Shown: positions 22,318 through 42,125, counted from the first letter of the stretch. The stretch: 64,000 nt of DNA from Prochilodus magdalenae (GCA_024036415.1 JAMWET010001300.1:1481501-1545500); one strand, 5' to 3'. Made by a program: numbers and translations. The notes: a model not told the origin generated them from the sequence alone.

Positions 22318-23830
22318 TATATATATATAAATTAAGGGGAACACTTTGAAAACACATCAGATCTCAATGGGAAAAAAATCATGCAGAATATCTTTCCTCA
22401 TATAGACTAGGTAATGTGTTAGGAACGAAAGGATGCCACATCGGTTGATGGAAATGAAAATGATCACCCTACAGAGGGTTGAATTCAAACACTCCCTGAA
22501 AATCAAAGTGGAAAAATGATGCAGCAGGCTCCATTTGGGTCCATTTAACCCCAATTCCATTGCAGCAACTCACAATGGTACTCAGTAGTTTGTATGGCCT
22601 CCACATGCTCCTAATGAGATGACAGATGGTGTCCTGGGGGATCTCCTCCCAGATCAGGACCAGGGTATCACTGAGCTCCTGGACAGTCTGAAGTGCAACC
22701 TGGTGGCGTCGGATGGACCGAAACATGATGTCCCAGAGGTGTTTTATTGGATTTAGGTCAGGCGAGCCGGTGGGCCAGTCAATGGTATCAATTCCTTCAT
22801 TCTCCAAGAACTGCATACTGCATACTCTCGCCACATGAGGCCAGGCATTGTTGTACACCAGAAGGAACCCAGGACCCACTGCACCAGCGTAGGTTCGTAC
22901 AACAGGTCCAAGGATTTAATCCTGATGCCTAATAGCAGTCAGGGTGCCGTTGTGTAGCCTCTAGAGGTCTGTGCATCCTTCCAGGGATATGCCTCCCCAG
23001 ACCATCACTGACCCACCACCAAACCAGCCATGCTGAACGAGGCAGCATAACATTCTTCACGGTGTCTCCAGAGCCTGTCACCTCTGTCACGTGCTCAGGT
23101 AAAACCTGCTCTCATTGTGAAAAGCACAAGGCACCTGTGGCGGATCTGCCAATTCTGGTGTTCTGTGGCAAATGCAAATCAAGCTCTACGGTGCTGGCCA
23201 ATGAGCACAGGGCCCACTACAGGACGTCGGGCCCTCAGGCCGCCCTCATGAGGCCTGTTTCTGATCGTTTGGTCAGACACATTCACAGCAGTAGGGCTCT
23301 GGCAGTGCTCATCTTGTTCCTCCTTGCACAAAGGAGCAGATACCGGTCCTGCTGAGGGGTTAAGGACCTTCTACAGCCTTGTCCAGCTCTCCTAGAGTAA
23401 CTGCCTGTCTCCTGGAATCTCCACCGTACTCTTAAGACTGTGCTGGGAGAAACAACTTTGTGGCAATTGCACATATTGATGTGCCATCCTTCAGTAGTTG
23501 GACTACCTGTGCAACCTCTGTAGGGTCCAGGTACCGCACCATGGTACTAGTAGTGACGCTGACCCAAGTCAACTGCAGAACTAGTGAAGAATCAGTGGGA
23601 AAAGATGAGGGGGGACAAAATGTCAATGACCTCGTCCTTTTAAACCTTTCCTGTTTTGGGGGGTGTCTCATTGTTGCTCCTCTACTGCACCTGTTGTTAT
23701 TTCATTAACACCAAAGCAAGTGAAACTGATTAACGGTCCTCCCTACTACTTAACTGACCAGATCAATATCCCTGTTGTTGATGCTATACTCTGATTAAAA
23801 AGTGTTCCCTTTATTTTTTTGAGCAGTGTA
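22318..23830 (-). mobile_element. Decayed Tc1-like DNA transposon
   Basis: The right end, read on the minus strand, starts TACACTGCTCAAAAAAATAA and continues AGGGAACACTTT. The left end still has GGGGAACACTTT at about 22336-22348, but its outermost bases have been replaced by an (AT)n run. About 1.5 kb is enclosed, the normal size for a Tc1-like element. The interior carries a broken transposase on the minus strand. Confidence 0.85.
22469..23545 (-). pseudogene. Tc1-like transposase remnant
   Basis: On the minus strand, the N-terminal helix-turn-helix part is near 23440-23545 (start MVRYLDPTEVAQVVQLL). A second DNA-binding piece is near 23283-23450 in another frame, and the C-terminal catalytic part at 22469-22879. 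The middle has several stops and frame changes. The catalytic block reads NNAWPH where the family has a DNA-type aspartate, and SPDLNPIKHLWD where it has glutamate after PI. Two of the three catalytic acids are therefore lost as well as the frame, and the protein cannot be active. Confidence 0.85.
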
Positions 23831-24817
23831 TAAGAAGATTAGTTAAATGCACAGCTGGCAGGTTATTTCTTTATGTGATAATGAAACAGATGTCAAGCAG
23901 TGAAAGGTTGACACTTCTACCACCTTTCATATAAATAAGCCACTTTGTTTATTTACTGTATTTCACAGATTCTGTTCCGGAAGGCTGGCATTGAAACTCC
24001 TGCTGATTAAACTGTTAATTGCTAGCTTTAGTGGGTGTGTTTGAGTTAAGGAACACAGCTGGAATGTGCTTCCTTCAGAGCCTATACGTCATGATCCATA
24101 TTTGTTTAGCTTCAGCTTCTTGACATTCGCCTTAAGTGTTCTTAGTTTCACTGTAGTTCTGTTTGATCATCATTTCATGCTATCTTCCATAATACACAAT
24201 CACTGTAACATACAAAGCACTTCATGAACTATCAGTAATCAAGCAGAGAATGTTTCTTTTGTAGCTGCTATTGTGAAATTATTTGCACATGGCTGCAAGA
24301 ACAGTGAAGTTATAACATGGCTGAAGGTTGACCGCATTATCACCAAATAAGTCATCCCTGATTTTTAGTACAGCTCTTAACCGGGCAACTGCTGCTGCAG
24401 AGTCAAAAGCAGGCCTTATTGGCCAAAGCATGACTGCACATACGAGGAATTTGTCTCTGGTTACACAGTAGCTCATGTTTACAGGGTAGCTGAGAATGGA
24501 CGTTTCAGACTTAGCAACACGATTAAATGAAATTGGAAGAGTTAAACACAACAACAGCAATGTCTACACAACAATACTACAAAACTGAACAACAGTTCAT
24601 GAGGGCATGACACAGTTGTAAGGCACCTGCTTGAGGGCAGGAGCTGAAACAGGTGATGACTCAGGTGTGAGGTGTACAGATCAAGCAGGGTAAGTGGATT
24701 GATACCAGTGACCTTTTCCACGGACCTAGTGATGCGTGTGATGGAGGTGATTATTGTTATCAGGTACTTCAAGGACTCCACAGCCATCACACGATTGTTG
24801 AGGATAGTGTATGTGTA
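23831..24817. other. Non-coding DNA, no gene recognised
   Basis: Nothing beyond short unrecognised open frames was found between the Tc1-like element and the GA microsatellite. Confidence 0.45.
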
Positions 24818-24829
24818 GGTGTGAGAGAG

Positions 24830-24870
<41 letters not shown>

Positions 24871-24885
24871 GACAGTGAGACAGAT
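24818..24885. repeat. (GA)n microsatellite
   Basis: GA dinucleotide run on the plus strand with a few interruptions (GAAA, GTGA). Confidence 0.95.
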
Positions 24886-25010
24886 AGAAAGATAGAAGAG
24901 CACAAGCAAATCTCCAAAGGTCTCTCCAACACAAACACTGACAACACAGATATAGACATATGTAAATTACATGTAAATCAGGAAAAAATTATATGTATAT
25001 GGTTATACAG

Positions 25011-25343
25011 AACCCAGCTAGATGTTATTGGTTCTATAAACGTTCTGAGAATTTACAAGGTAATGCTCAATTAAAGTTTTCAGCAGGAAGGTTTCTTTTG
25101 GTTCCCAGAATATTCTTTCTAAAGGCAAAGGATTGTTCTCTAATACATTATGTCATCTCAGCTCTCAGCAACATCCATAAAACCTTCTTCTGTTATCATG
25201 TAACATAATCTGTGGTCCTGATAACACCCTAATAGAAACATTATCTGAAATGATAAATTCTTTGAACATTGTCTTTAAAGCTTTATTAGAACTTGTAGGT
25301 AACATTAGCCGAAGCTCTGGGAACGTTCATTGCTAGCTGGGTA
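25011..25343. mobile_element. Small MITE with ACCCAGCTAG ends
   Basis: The left end reads ACCCAGCTAG and the right end CTAGCTGGGT, a perfect 10-base inverted pair. Weaker pairing lies inside (GTTCTATAAACGTTC on the left against GGGAACGTTC on the right). The 330-base interior is non-coding. Superfamily not assigned. Confidence 0.6.
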
Positions 25344-26568
<1,225 letters not shown>

Positions 26569-26869
26569 ATCTGACAAACCTGAAACTTGAACTTGAAACT
26601 TAAAGGCTGCTGTTGGGGGTGTGATGCTTATAAAGGTATAACTGCTCCTCTCTTTATTCTGTCCAGGATTTGTAGTTGAAGGAGGAGACAGACCTCTCAG
26701 TATCTATCAATTCCATGTACCGAACTCTAATTCCATGGCTCCTTTAACAGACTCTGACTAAGACGGGAGTTTCGCAACATACTCCAGCAATTGGAGACTT
26801 GGAAAATCCCAGCCTCCGCCTCTAACTCCAACTGTATCGGTTTGGAACAGACCCACTGAGTGCTCTAGT

Positions 26870-27107
26870 AAGTGCACTAGGCCGCAGATTGGAGCGCAGC
26901 CGCTTCTCTTCTCCGGTCGCGGGAGAGAGAGACTCGCTGACGCCAACAGCAGATGAGCCATCATGCCTTCGCCGAAAGAAAGCGACGGTGCTCATTGATT
27001 AGGGTTGAAGTCTCCGAGCTGCCAAATGTGCAAAAAAACTTAAACACACAGCAAACCGTCTAGAGACACTGTGTCCACTGATACTGATATAAAACTGCAG
27101 GCGGACG
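26870..27107 (+). promoter_or_regulatory. senp3: senp3 promoter and non-coding first exon
   Basis: GC-rich block with an inverted CCAAT word (ATTGG near 26888) and CpGs, followed by a strong splice donor at 27108 (GGACG, then GTGAGTG). The next acceptor is at 28526, just before the senp3 start exon, so this is a good candidate for a 5' UTR exon. It contains upstream ATGs at 26953 (35 codons before TAG) and 26963 (11 codons, to TGA). The transcription start is not fixed by the sequence. Confidence 0.5.
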
Positions 27108-28526
27108 GTGAGTGTTGTGCTTTGTCGACATGAGTGTAAAGAACCAAGGGGAGGTACGGCGTGTTAACCTGAGTGGTAGGCTAACTGGCTAATTAGCACG
27201 CTTTATAAACACCACACAGCAAATCCACAAACCTAACATTATCACTACAGCAATATGACATGCACGACAAAACGGACATGAACCGAGAACAAGAGAAATC
27301 TTCATGGGCAGGAGTAGCAGCCTGTGTTTGTAAACATGCTCGGCTGTGGCTAAATGCTAACGTGTTATTTAAACGGGAGTGATTTTTGGTGCTAGCTCGC
27401 TAGCTTGTGGAGTTTAGTTTTCACACCACCAATTTGTAAAATATTCGACTTTTCGAAAATTGGCAAGTTGTGCGGGTAAAATCTACATTCAGCTGTGTTT
27501 TTCACATGTCGATGTAGCACAGTCCGCTACGTCGGGTTGAGGTGACGTTAACTAACATGTCGAGGTCGAGACAAAGATCAAATCAAATCATTGCGTTATT
27601 TCGCCTTAGATTTGAACTCTTTCTTCTTTGAGAGCTTAATTTATCAACAAATAGTTCCTCGATGTTTGCACATACCCCATGTATAACTAATGTTGATGTA
27701 ATGATCACATGTTCTGCTTTAATGCGCTCCAAACATTAAAAATCCCTCTTAACAGCTGGTTTACTAGTCCGCTTAGAGCTGAGAGTCCAGGGGCTTCGTC
27801 CACAAAGCAGGATTTCTCAATTAACCAGACAACTTAAACCCAAAGATGAGGACTGGCCAATATGAATGTGCCTCAGGTCTTTTCCTATAGAACAGGCTTG
27901 ACTTTGGGCTTAAGTTATATGGCTAACTGGAAGATCCTGCTTTATGAAATAACCCGAGCTTTCTATCTGGAAGTGTTGATATTTTGTTTTTTTAACCCCC
28001 CGCCCCCTACATCAGCGGTCCTTAATTTGGTGTCCAGGACTTGGTGATTTCCTTGTCTAAACCCCTCATTCACCTGATCGGTTTTATTAGGCCTTGTTCC
28101 CACTGTCATACCAAATCAGATTTGTGCCATATCCAGATTTTGGATAGTCTGGATGCGAAAAGCCATCATGAAATCAGAGCTAAACTGTATTTGGAGGTAA
28201 TGCACCTCTGTCTGTCCTGCATCCCTATTTGAAATCCAGATCACCAGTGTAGATACTTAGTAATGGGTGCCTATGTTGTTATTGCAAAACCCCATGTAAT
28301 GGATGCAATTCCCAATCTGATCTGACCACTTCCGAATAGTAGTGCACACAGTTCTCTCAAAAGTTGTGAATTGAGAAACAAATCCAGTTTGCTGGCAGTC
28401 TGAAGACTGAAGCCTTAGTTGTGTTGGAGAAGGGAAATCAGCAAAGTGTGCTGGACACAGCACTGTAGAACCACAACTGAACTAATACAATAGAAGTATA
28501 TCTCATTACCTTGTGTCCTTTTCCAG
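27108..28526 (+). other. Probable senp3 intron 1
   Basis: About 1.4 kb between the donor at 27108 and the acceptor CCTTTTCCAG ending at 28526. No coding exon recognised inside. Confidence 0.45.
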
Positions 28527-28564
28527 ACGGCAAGCTGGCGCAGGTAGCAGGGTGCCCGTGGGCC

Positions 28565-31500
28565 ATGCGAGACAGCGGAGCAAGCCTGGCTCATAACCGC
28601 TGGCAGGGCGAGCTCTCGCTGACTGTGAGCCACGAGGGCACTCCTGGAGGAATGGCAAGAGGGCATCTGTTGGGCCCTGACTCTCCTCACAATACCCAAG
28701 GTTCCATGCACTTAAAACTGAGCCAGAAGGAGCAGGTCTGGACTGGAGAATACATCAAGCCAGACGAGATAGATGAAGAGGATGTCGAGGACGAAGAGGA
28801 AATAGAAGATGAGCAGATGGACGAAGGTGAAGAGATCAATTCTGAATGTGCACCATTAGAAGAAGAGGATGGAGTGGAGGACTGGCACGTCCCTCATGAA
28901 TCACTGTCACTAGAACAGCAATGCCAGGACCTGTCCCCCACAGATAAGGAGCAGGCCAATCTTGAAGCCAGGGACTTTCCTGAGAGCCCTCTGCGAGTTC
29001 GTCTCCGAGGGCTCAGGCAGCAGAGGCTGAAGCGGTGGAAGAGGCTTCGTGCATGCATGGGGCTGCGCTTCCGGCTCGCTCACAACTGGAAGACCTGGCG
29101 ACAGCGTGCGCAGTGGGTGGGCACACTCGGGCACAGGCGGGCGAGGCGGTGGCGCCAGTATAGCCTGTATGCAAGCGGGCAGAGACGGGAACCTGGCCCA
29201 AGCAGCTCAAGATTAGCAATGCAGAGCACAAATAGAAACGAGATGGGTAAGACCTCTCAGGGTTGGCTGAACTGGTTACCTACGCTCTTAAAAATAATGG
29301 CAACCGAATGGTTATTGGCTTGGACTTAACATTGTAGGTAATGGGTATAGAATTCTTTTACATTATGTGGAGATTCAAAGCAAAAAAATCTTTTACCAAT
29401 TTTTTTTTGGAATATTTTTTAAGTAACCATTCCCTTACAGGTTGCTTAGAGAGAAAAAGTGTTTTCCATGAGTTCACCTCAAATAACCATTTGAGACCAT
29501 TATTTCTATGAGTGTTCATTAATGGAAGCTCAGCAGGGAACTTTAAATGAAAAGCATTATTTAAGCTGATAATTCATATTTGATCTCCTCGTGACAAATG
29601 CATCACTTCTTTGCCTTTAGAAGTTCAATTTGGTGACTTGAACGGTTATCATGGCATTTCACAATCCAGCTCAGCTGTCTGTGTTGGGAAAACAGAAGCG
29701 TGGAATTTTTCCTCAATGCTTGAGAAATCAACCAAGCAGAGGGTGGAGCTGGCCCTTACTGAAGAACATGTATCCTGTGTCCAAGGTAAACACTTCAATA
29801 GACCATTTTTTGCAGATAAAGGAATGGGTTGGCAGAAAATCAAATTCGTCCATTTGTCCTAGATCTAGTTGTTTAGTCTAGATTAGAACCAGACTTACGA
29901 AGCTAACGTATATGTCCCCCAAAACCTCTCTGAACCAGCTCAGACTACATCCTGGACCGGTTCTCTTTTTAATGCTGACCTAGAATCTGTTCTGTGTTCC
30001 TGTCTGCAAAGGTATTGTAAATAATAGAAGCTCTGTTCTTACATCAGCATTCCTACTCCTGAAAGCTACTGTGAATACAGTGCCAGGTCTTCATTAAGGT
30101 CAAGCAGACCTTAAAGTGTGTGGTTTACATCACAGTATGATTTATTATCATCTGGAAAAATGAACAGAACTGTATTGTGTAGCTGAATGCTGCTATTTTA
30201 GAAAGGTGTTGTGAAAAAATTTCACCTCCCTTGTAGGCTTTACAAACAGATATAGCATGCAGGTACATGAAGGGTTTATCATTATCATTGTACACATTTT
30301 TTGTTTGAAAATTCAGGATTGAACAGATATTTATTCAAAGAAACGACAGAAATTGCAAACATACTTTGTAGTCTTGCCCGTGTGTTTAAGAAGACCACTA
30401 AGGTTTATTTTGGTATTTGGAAAGTAACTTTTCCATAACCAGGGTTTCTAAAACAGTTACATGATTAGCTAGAACACAGTTTGGTGAAAATTCTAATATT
30501 TCATAATTGTGTTTTACTCTGTAACAAGTGATTGTTCTTTCAATATTTGTTCATCTCTCAGGTATTTTGGACGAGTCTCTCCATAAATATGGCAGTCTAA
30601 TCCCTATACATGCTGATGACATTATAGAGCAACTGCAGGAGATCTTCAGTGAGAATTTCTCCCAGCCTCACAGGTATCTCCTCTTGAATGATTACTAACA
30701 TAGTTTACTGTACCTTCTTTGATTAGCATGTCATGTTGATGCAAATTCCTCATATTTGCAACATCTTTGTTTGTTTGTTTTTTTGAGTAAGACAGAATAT
30801 CTTTAGTGAATTGAATTTCATGTTATTTTGATATGTGGTTCATTTTTGCATAAGCAAATTACACAAAAAAAATTGTGATTGGGTCTCCCAGGAAGGCAGA
30901 GGTGCAACAGATAATCCAGTCCTACCAGCGGTCACCAGGAACAAGCATGGTTCGAGGGTTCAGCGTGAACTACAAGCGTCATGTCCTCACCATGGATGAT
31001 CTTAGCACCTTGTATGGGCAGAACTGGCTCAATGACCAGGTAAAGTATGATTCTAATCCATCTGTTTATTTAGTATTGTGTGTGTTAGTATTACTGCTAG
31101 AACAGTTCTGATACTTTTCAGTGCTGCCTGATATCTATAATATTCTTTCTCTTGTCAGGTCATGAACATGTATGGGGACCTTGTAATGGATTCAGTGCCT
31201 GACAAGGTGATATTAAGCTTATTCCCTACATTAATTTAGGCTTTAATAAATTTATGAATGTAATGTTCTAAATGTGATTTAATCCATGTATCCTAGGTTC
31301 ATTTCTTCAACAGCTTCTTTTATGACAAGCTGAGAACTAAAGGTTATGATGGCGTTAAACGGTGGACAAAAAATGTAAGACTTTTCCTCTCATCCAACAT
31401 GCCACTGGACTGTTCACATAGAGTGCTTTGTAAAGTCTAGAAAGTTATTTGCGTTGATCCAGCTAGCATTTCAAGGGAACCTCACAAATAGAGGTTTACT

Positions 31501-33198
31501 GTTTAAGTTTGACTTTTTTTTATGATCCCCCTCCCTTTTTTTAAATGTTTGATCTTCTATTTGATCACCATGACACATGTTTGTGTGTGTATCATGCATC
31601 CGTTTTCTCTGTACATTGTAATTCAGGTTGACATCTTCAGCAAGGATCTACTCTTGATTCCTATTCATCTGGAAGTGCATTGGTCACTAGTATCAGTGGA
31701 CATAAAGCAACGTTCCATCACCTACTTTGACTCCCAGCGCACTCTTAATCGTCGTTGTCCCAAGGTCAGAACAGAGTCCCACCCACTGCCCAGCCTCTTA
31801 GATTCAGCATTATTTGTCTTTTAACTTCTAAGTAGTTAAAACTACAGTCCTCAAAAACTGACTTCTATTCTCTTGTTCTCCCTGTAGCACATTTTTAAGT
31901 ACCTCCAGGCAGAAGCTATCATAAAACAGCAGAGAGATTTCCTCACAGGGTGGAGGGGCTTTTTCAAAATGGTGAGTCAGTCACTGAAGACTTGACCAGT
32001 GGCCACAAATTGCTACTTAAAGTGATCATGGATGCCTCTGTGTAACCCGTCTTGTGTTCATCTTTGTCTAAGGCAGTGTGTCTAGAGCATGTCAGGTCAG
32101 CTAATAGAATTCTAAGTATGCAAACCTTGTGTCTATACGAAATCATTGTTTTTATAGAAAACCTCTACTTTTTAAAACAGATTCTGCCTGTAATTGTGAA
32201 GGTTGGTGGTTAACAATTTCCTGTTTATGTTTATGGAGAAGTATATGTAAGGCTCACCTGTTGCTTGTTGTTAGCTTGTATCTGCTTGACATGTCCAAAG
32301 GTTTAACACATGCTCATCAACATTTCTTCTAAAATCAGGGATATTAATAGGGAGATTATTTTGCTGAAGTAACAGCCTCTGCTTATCTGGGAGATGTTTA
32401 CATTTGATGATGGAACACTGCTGTGAGAATGTGATTGACTGCATTCAGACATAAGTGCATTAATAAGCTCTGGTACTGATATTGGATGATAAGTTGTGGG
32501 ACACAAATAACACTTTAACTCATCCTACAGGTATTGGTGCTCCATCACTCCAGATAAAGCAATTTCACTGCCCCACAGTCCAGTGGTCTGGGCTTTATTT
32601 ACCCCTGTAGCTGATGCTCAGCATTTCCATTTCTTTTCTTTGGAGATTATATGAATTTAATGTGGATATGTTTGGCCATTGTAGAGTACATGTAGGCTAG
32701 CAACCGGAAACTCTCAATGCCCTTTTTGGTCACTACTGGCAGTAATCTAAATCACATGGAGGTTATTTAAATATATTGACTTTCTGTAGAAATGTTTATG
32801 CTTGTAAACTAAAAGGGGTTGTATTTGTGTTTCAGAATGTAGGGAGGCAAAATAATGACAGTGACTGCGGGGCATTTGTTCTTCAGGTGAGTAAAAAAAA
32901 ACAAAAAAAAAACAGGTCATACAGGCTAATTTCCACTATTGGGAGCATATATGATTTTGCATAGTCCTTTCTGTTATTCCTAAAATAATGAAGGATGGTT
33001 CCAATACATCAAGGTATCATGACAGATACTAAAGGGAATTGTTGTTGTTGTTGTTGTCTCCTAATATACCTGTCTTTGTTGTTGTAGTACTGCAAGTGTC
33101 TGGCATTGGGAAAGCCCTTCAGCTTCAGTCAGCAGGACATGCCTAAACTGAGGAGACTCATGTACAAAGAGCTATGTCACTGCAAGCTCTCACTGTGA
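28565..33198 (+). CDS. senp3: SENP3 SUMO-specific protease (10 coding exons)
   Basis: A cysteine protease of the C48/Ulp family that removes SUMO-2/3 from nucleolar proteins involved in ribosome maturation. Coding exons: 28565-29246, 29621-29785, 30562-30673, 30892-31039, 31159-31206, 31297-31374, 31627-31764, 31888-31971, 32836-32886, 33088-33198. They total 1617 bases, 538 residues plus stop; human SENP3 has 574. The divergent N-terminus has an acidic stretch (about 67-102) and an Arg-rich stretch (about 150-205), fitting nucleolar localisation. The catalytic domain fills the C-terminal half, with His429 (EVHWSL), Asp446 (YFDSQ), Gln490 and Cys496 (NDSDCGAF). Their spacings of 17 and 50 match the human enzyme. 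The ATG in exon 2 is the first in frame after the acceptor. All junctions are GT-AG. The mammalian pairing with EIF4A1 immediately downstream is kept. Confidence 0.95.
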
Positions 33199-33580
33199 TA
33201 CTACTTTAATGGCAGTACAACCAGAGGAAAGTCGACAAAACATCTGGAAACTTCCATCTGTGCAAAAGACAGAACATTGTTGGACATTGCGTTTTCAAAC
33301 CCACATTTTTGTTTTTGTTTTGTATCAGTGTTATTTTCTTGTGTTCGTCAAAGGCCAATGTATTTTCTAATGCCTACTTTGTTAAAATGTGGCATTTTGA
33401 CGGGAGCCGTTTTGGACAGTTGAAAGAGGCTTCCACAGTGTTTTCTATGATTTTTCTCTCTGTCTTGTAAAGGTGTTAACGCTTTTATTAAGTGTGGGAA
33501 AGTGTCATGTAATTAAAATGTGCAAGCGTAATCATATTTCACTTTTATTTTTCAATAAACCATGCCTTATGAAAACCATG
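33199..33580 (+). other. senp3: senp3 3' UTR with polyadenylation signal
   Basis: AATAAA lies at 33554-33559, about 360 bases after the stop codon. The transcript probably ends 15-25 bases later, leaving about 650 bases before the eif4a1 promoter. Confidence 0.6.
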
Positions 33581-34214
33581 AATGGGCCTGGTCTGATAAC
33601 TCTCAGGAATGTATAGTTACTCTGTGGGTGAACCACATTCACAGTTAATATAATCCTGTATTACTCCCACAGCAGGGAAATTCACAATTCAGTTGTTTTA
33701 TTGATTTCTGCTTCCTGAGCTTCACTGGTGTAATGGTGAGATCTGGAAATGGATTCTGTAATGTTTTTACACAGGTAGAATGACACGGTCTAAGTTTGTC
33801 CCCTTAGATATTTGGTCCTGGCTGACGACAAACTGATGCCAAAATGTTTTAATGCCTACATTTCATTTCATATAATCTGCTAAATGTGTCATTGTTAGAT
33901 TCCATGTGGTTTATTAAGCTTCTATCATAACCAAACAAATAATTAGAAGGTGGTTGAAGTACCTGAACATCAATGTTTAAATTCTATTGATCTTAAAGAT
34001 ATTAAGTAAGATGATAATGTGGCTTGCTTAACTATGAAATTCTATTGATTTATATTATGAAACTTATATAGTAATATATGTAATTATGTGTACCATTGTG
34101 CTGGTCATTTACTCAGGATAACCTATATAGTCTAAATTGTGAGTTCTCTATCAGTAATTCATGAAACTATAATACAGTTATGAAACAGCGAGGTTTTGAT
34201 TCACTGCAAATGTG

Positions 34215-34408
34215 ACTAACTCTGCCCTGACGTCAAGCGTAAGGCGGGCGGTGCCTTTGCGTGGTGACGTTTTTGCCTTAGCCTATGAGAGATCAGAACG
34301 GCGAGCCTCGGGTTTGATTGATGGAGCCCCTGACCAATACGGAGCGTCCGGTCTGCTTCGCTCCTGCGTATTTAACACATTTCCGCCGTTGTCCTGTTCT
34401 TTGTGATA
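34215..34408 (+). promoter_or_regulatory. eif4a1: eif4a1 promoter
   Basis: Just before the eif4a1 start codon are a perfect CRE palindrome TGACGTCA (34228-34235), a second TGACGT (about 34265), GC-rich GGCGGGCGG, a CCAAT word (about 34333) and a TATA-like TATTTAA (about 34369). Pyrimidine-rich words follow, where a 5'-TOP-type start would be expected for a translation-factor gene. The exact start site is not proven. Confidence 0.55.
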
Positions 34409-39958
<5,550 letters not shown>

Positions 39959-41060
39959 AACTTTTCCCACTCCTTCACTCTGCATTCCTTTAGCTCCTAT
40001 TTTTTGGACTTGTACCTACTCCCCTTGCTCTGTAATTCCACAGGCTAACACCCAGAGATTACTCTATCGCTGTTCAAAGCAAAACATGATAATTTGCATT
40101 GTATTTTTGAAAACTTGGTGTACTTAGGATTTGAGATGATTGGAGTGAGCCTTGCGCGTTGAAGTTGTTCCTTAAACGAGGTGTGCCATCCACAATTTAA
40201 AACTGAGCTGTGCAGGCATGTTTCTCTCATCTGAAGAGCTCGGCACCAAATGGTTAAAGTGGACTTGTGTTTCCATTTTGCCGGAAATTGTGGTTGCTCT
40301 GTTAGTTTCTTAACGTTATCATGTTTACATAGGGTGTTGGTGGCACAGTCCTATATCTGGTGGAGCCCATCTTGCTCAGCTGGGCATTCAGATATGAATC
40401 CATCACGTATTCCCAGTATTAACTCTGCTGTGTTTATTTTTGGGCCGGTGATGTTCGAGCCATTTGCTGTTGCAGTGCTCAAACGAAATTCCTGCCCTTT
40501 CCATTAGAAATGCTATTACACAGCTGGGATGAGAATCAATAACTGTTATAAACTGTTGTGATCAGGATTTTTTTTTTTTTCTTTCCCCCCCTTTCTTTTT
40601 GTTAAACCACTTGTATAGTGCTGTTTTGTAGTAGCATTTTCCTCTAAATAGACATTTCTTATTTCACTGGTAGGGCAGGTGGCTAAGTGTGATGACGATG
40701 GCAGGTTACCACCACATGGCGTATTGTATAGATTCACTGTATTAAGTCCTTACGTATTGGAGAGTTGCTCCAGTAACCTACCTCACCAAAATATATTGGA
40801 GGGGTCTTAAAAGGACCAAACTACAAAATGATTGAGTATATAGAGATTATAATGTTACTTTTTTTTCTGCTTGTTAAAATGCCTGTCTTGTGGGGTTGTG
40901 GGGATTTACATTGGTCAGTGCTATTTTTAAATGAATTTATTAAGAATGTGATTGTTAACCTTTTTCAGACAGAAGCCGTGTATTAAAACTTTTTCTACAT
41001 TGGATTCTGTATAGTATTTATTTTAATTCTCTTAAATAAAGGTATTTCTTTTTAACAAGT
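39959..41060 (+). other. eif4a1: eif4a1 3' UTR
   Basis: About 1.1 kb from the stop codon to the AATAAA at 41035-41040. A partial snoRNA-like piece lies inside at about 40325-40410. Confidence 0.6.
40325..40410 (+). ncRNA. Partial H/ACA snoRNA-like copy in the eif4a1 3' UTR
   Basis: Nineteen bases (40341-40359, TGGCACAGTCCTATATCTG) are identical to intron copy 2 (36675-36693). A hairpin GCCCA/TGGGC follows. No convincing ACA box or complete 3' hairpin was found, so it is probably a decayed copy carried in the mRNA. Confidence 0.4.
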
Positions 41061-41419
41061 CAAACTGTTTTCTTGGAGTCATTTGAGCCCAGTCTTCATA
41101 TAACTCATTTTAACCAGGGTGTTTGAGTGTGGGGTCCTCCATATTCCCTCAAAGTCCCAAAGGAATTATTACATTTAAGTTTAAATGGTTTTTGCAGCAA
41201 GGCTTTAACTTGACTTCCAGTTCTGAATGTGGAAAAGTTGGGCTGCTGTGTGAAATCTGTAAAACAAAGCAGTAACATACAAACTGTTGCATTGTCCGTC
41301 ACATTCTATTACACGTGCAGGGGAATAACCAGTTTCATTCCCCTTTAATGTGGCAGTGTGGGTCCTGTTCTAAAACCATTATTGAACAGGAGTTTTGGAA
41401 AAAGGAACAAAATCTATAC

Positions 41420-41800
41420 ATAAGTTTAGGGCTGCCCTCTAGAAGTCGACGATTCGAATCGTCAGTCGGCGACCTTTCAAGTCGCCTTTTTTTCTTCTTC
41501 CGTTAAACAGACTAAAGCCTACAAAAATGCACAAGAACTTTAAGAATGTAAAAAGACATTTTAATCATTGAAAGGGGAATAATGAATATATATTAAAGGT
41601 CTAGCTGGGCTGTGACGCATGCTTGCCACGTGACCGCTAAGGAAGCCGCGAACCTGAGAAACACGGGGGGAGCGATGTCTCGGAGAAAGTCTGGAGGAGG
41701 TTTTGAAGAAGAGAATCGGAACAAGTTAAACCTAATTCTGCTCGTCATTTAGTCAGACATCCAACACTGCTCCAAACGAGGGAGCTGACTTTTGTATTAG
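41420..41800. mobile_element. Possible hAT-type transposon remnant
   Basis: TAGGGCTGCCCTCTAGAAGT, followed by a 16-base perfect palindrome GACGATTCGAATCGTC (41448-41463), recalls the ends of some fish hAT elements. A CpG-rich piece follows at about 41610-41700 with an ATG and a short frame starting MSRRKSGGGFEEE. The right end was not found, and bases to 42120 are otherwise featureless. Confidence 0.3.
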
Positions 41801-42125
41801 ACATAACGGCTGTTTGCGGTGAGGGAAAAACGGAGCGGAGACGTTTGTTTTATTATAATTCCACTATTATAGATCCTAAATTACAGATATTTATTTATTC
41901 GTCTACAGTTAAGATTATATTTAATTAACGATAAGTACAGTCACTTAACACGAATGCCGATAAACGAGAGATAATTATTTCAGCGCGGGTACTTAATAAA
42001 CGGTTTTAGGTCTACCATTCTTCTTTTCATCTAGAATTATTTAAATATGGACTAATCTGGTTTTATTTAGCAGTTCATTATTTATGAGAGATGAAAGACG
42101 AAGGGTCCTCCTACTGAAGAAGCTG

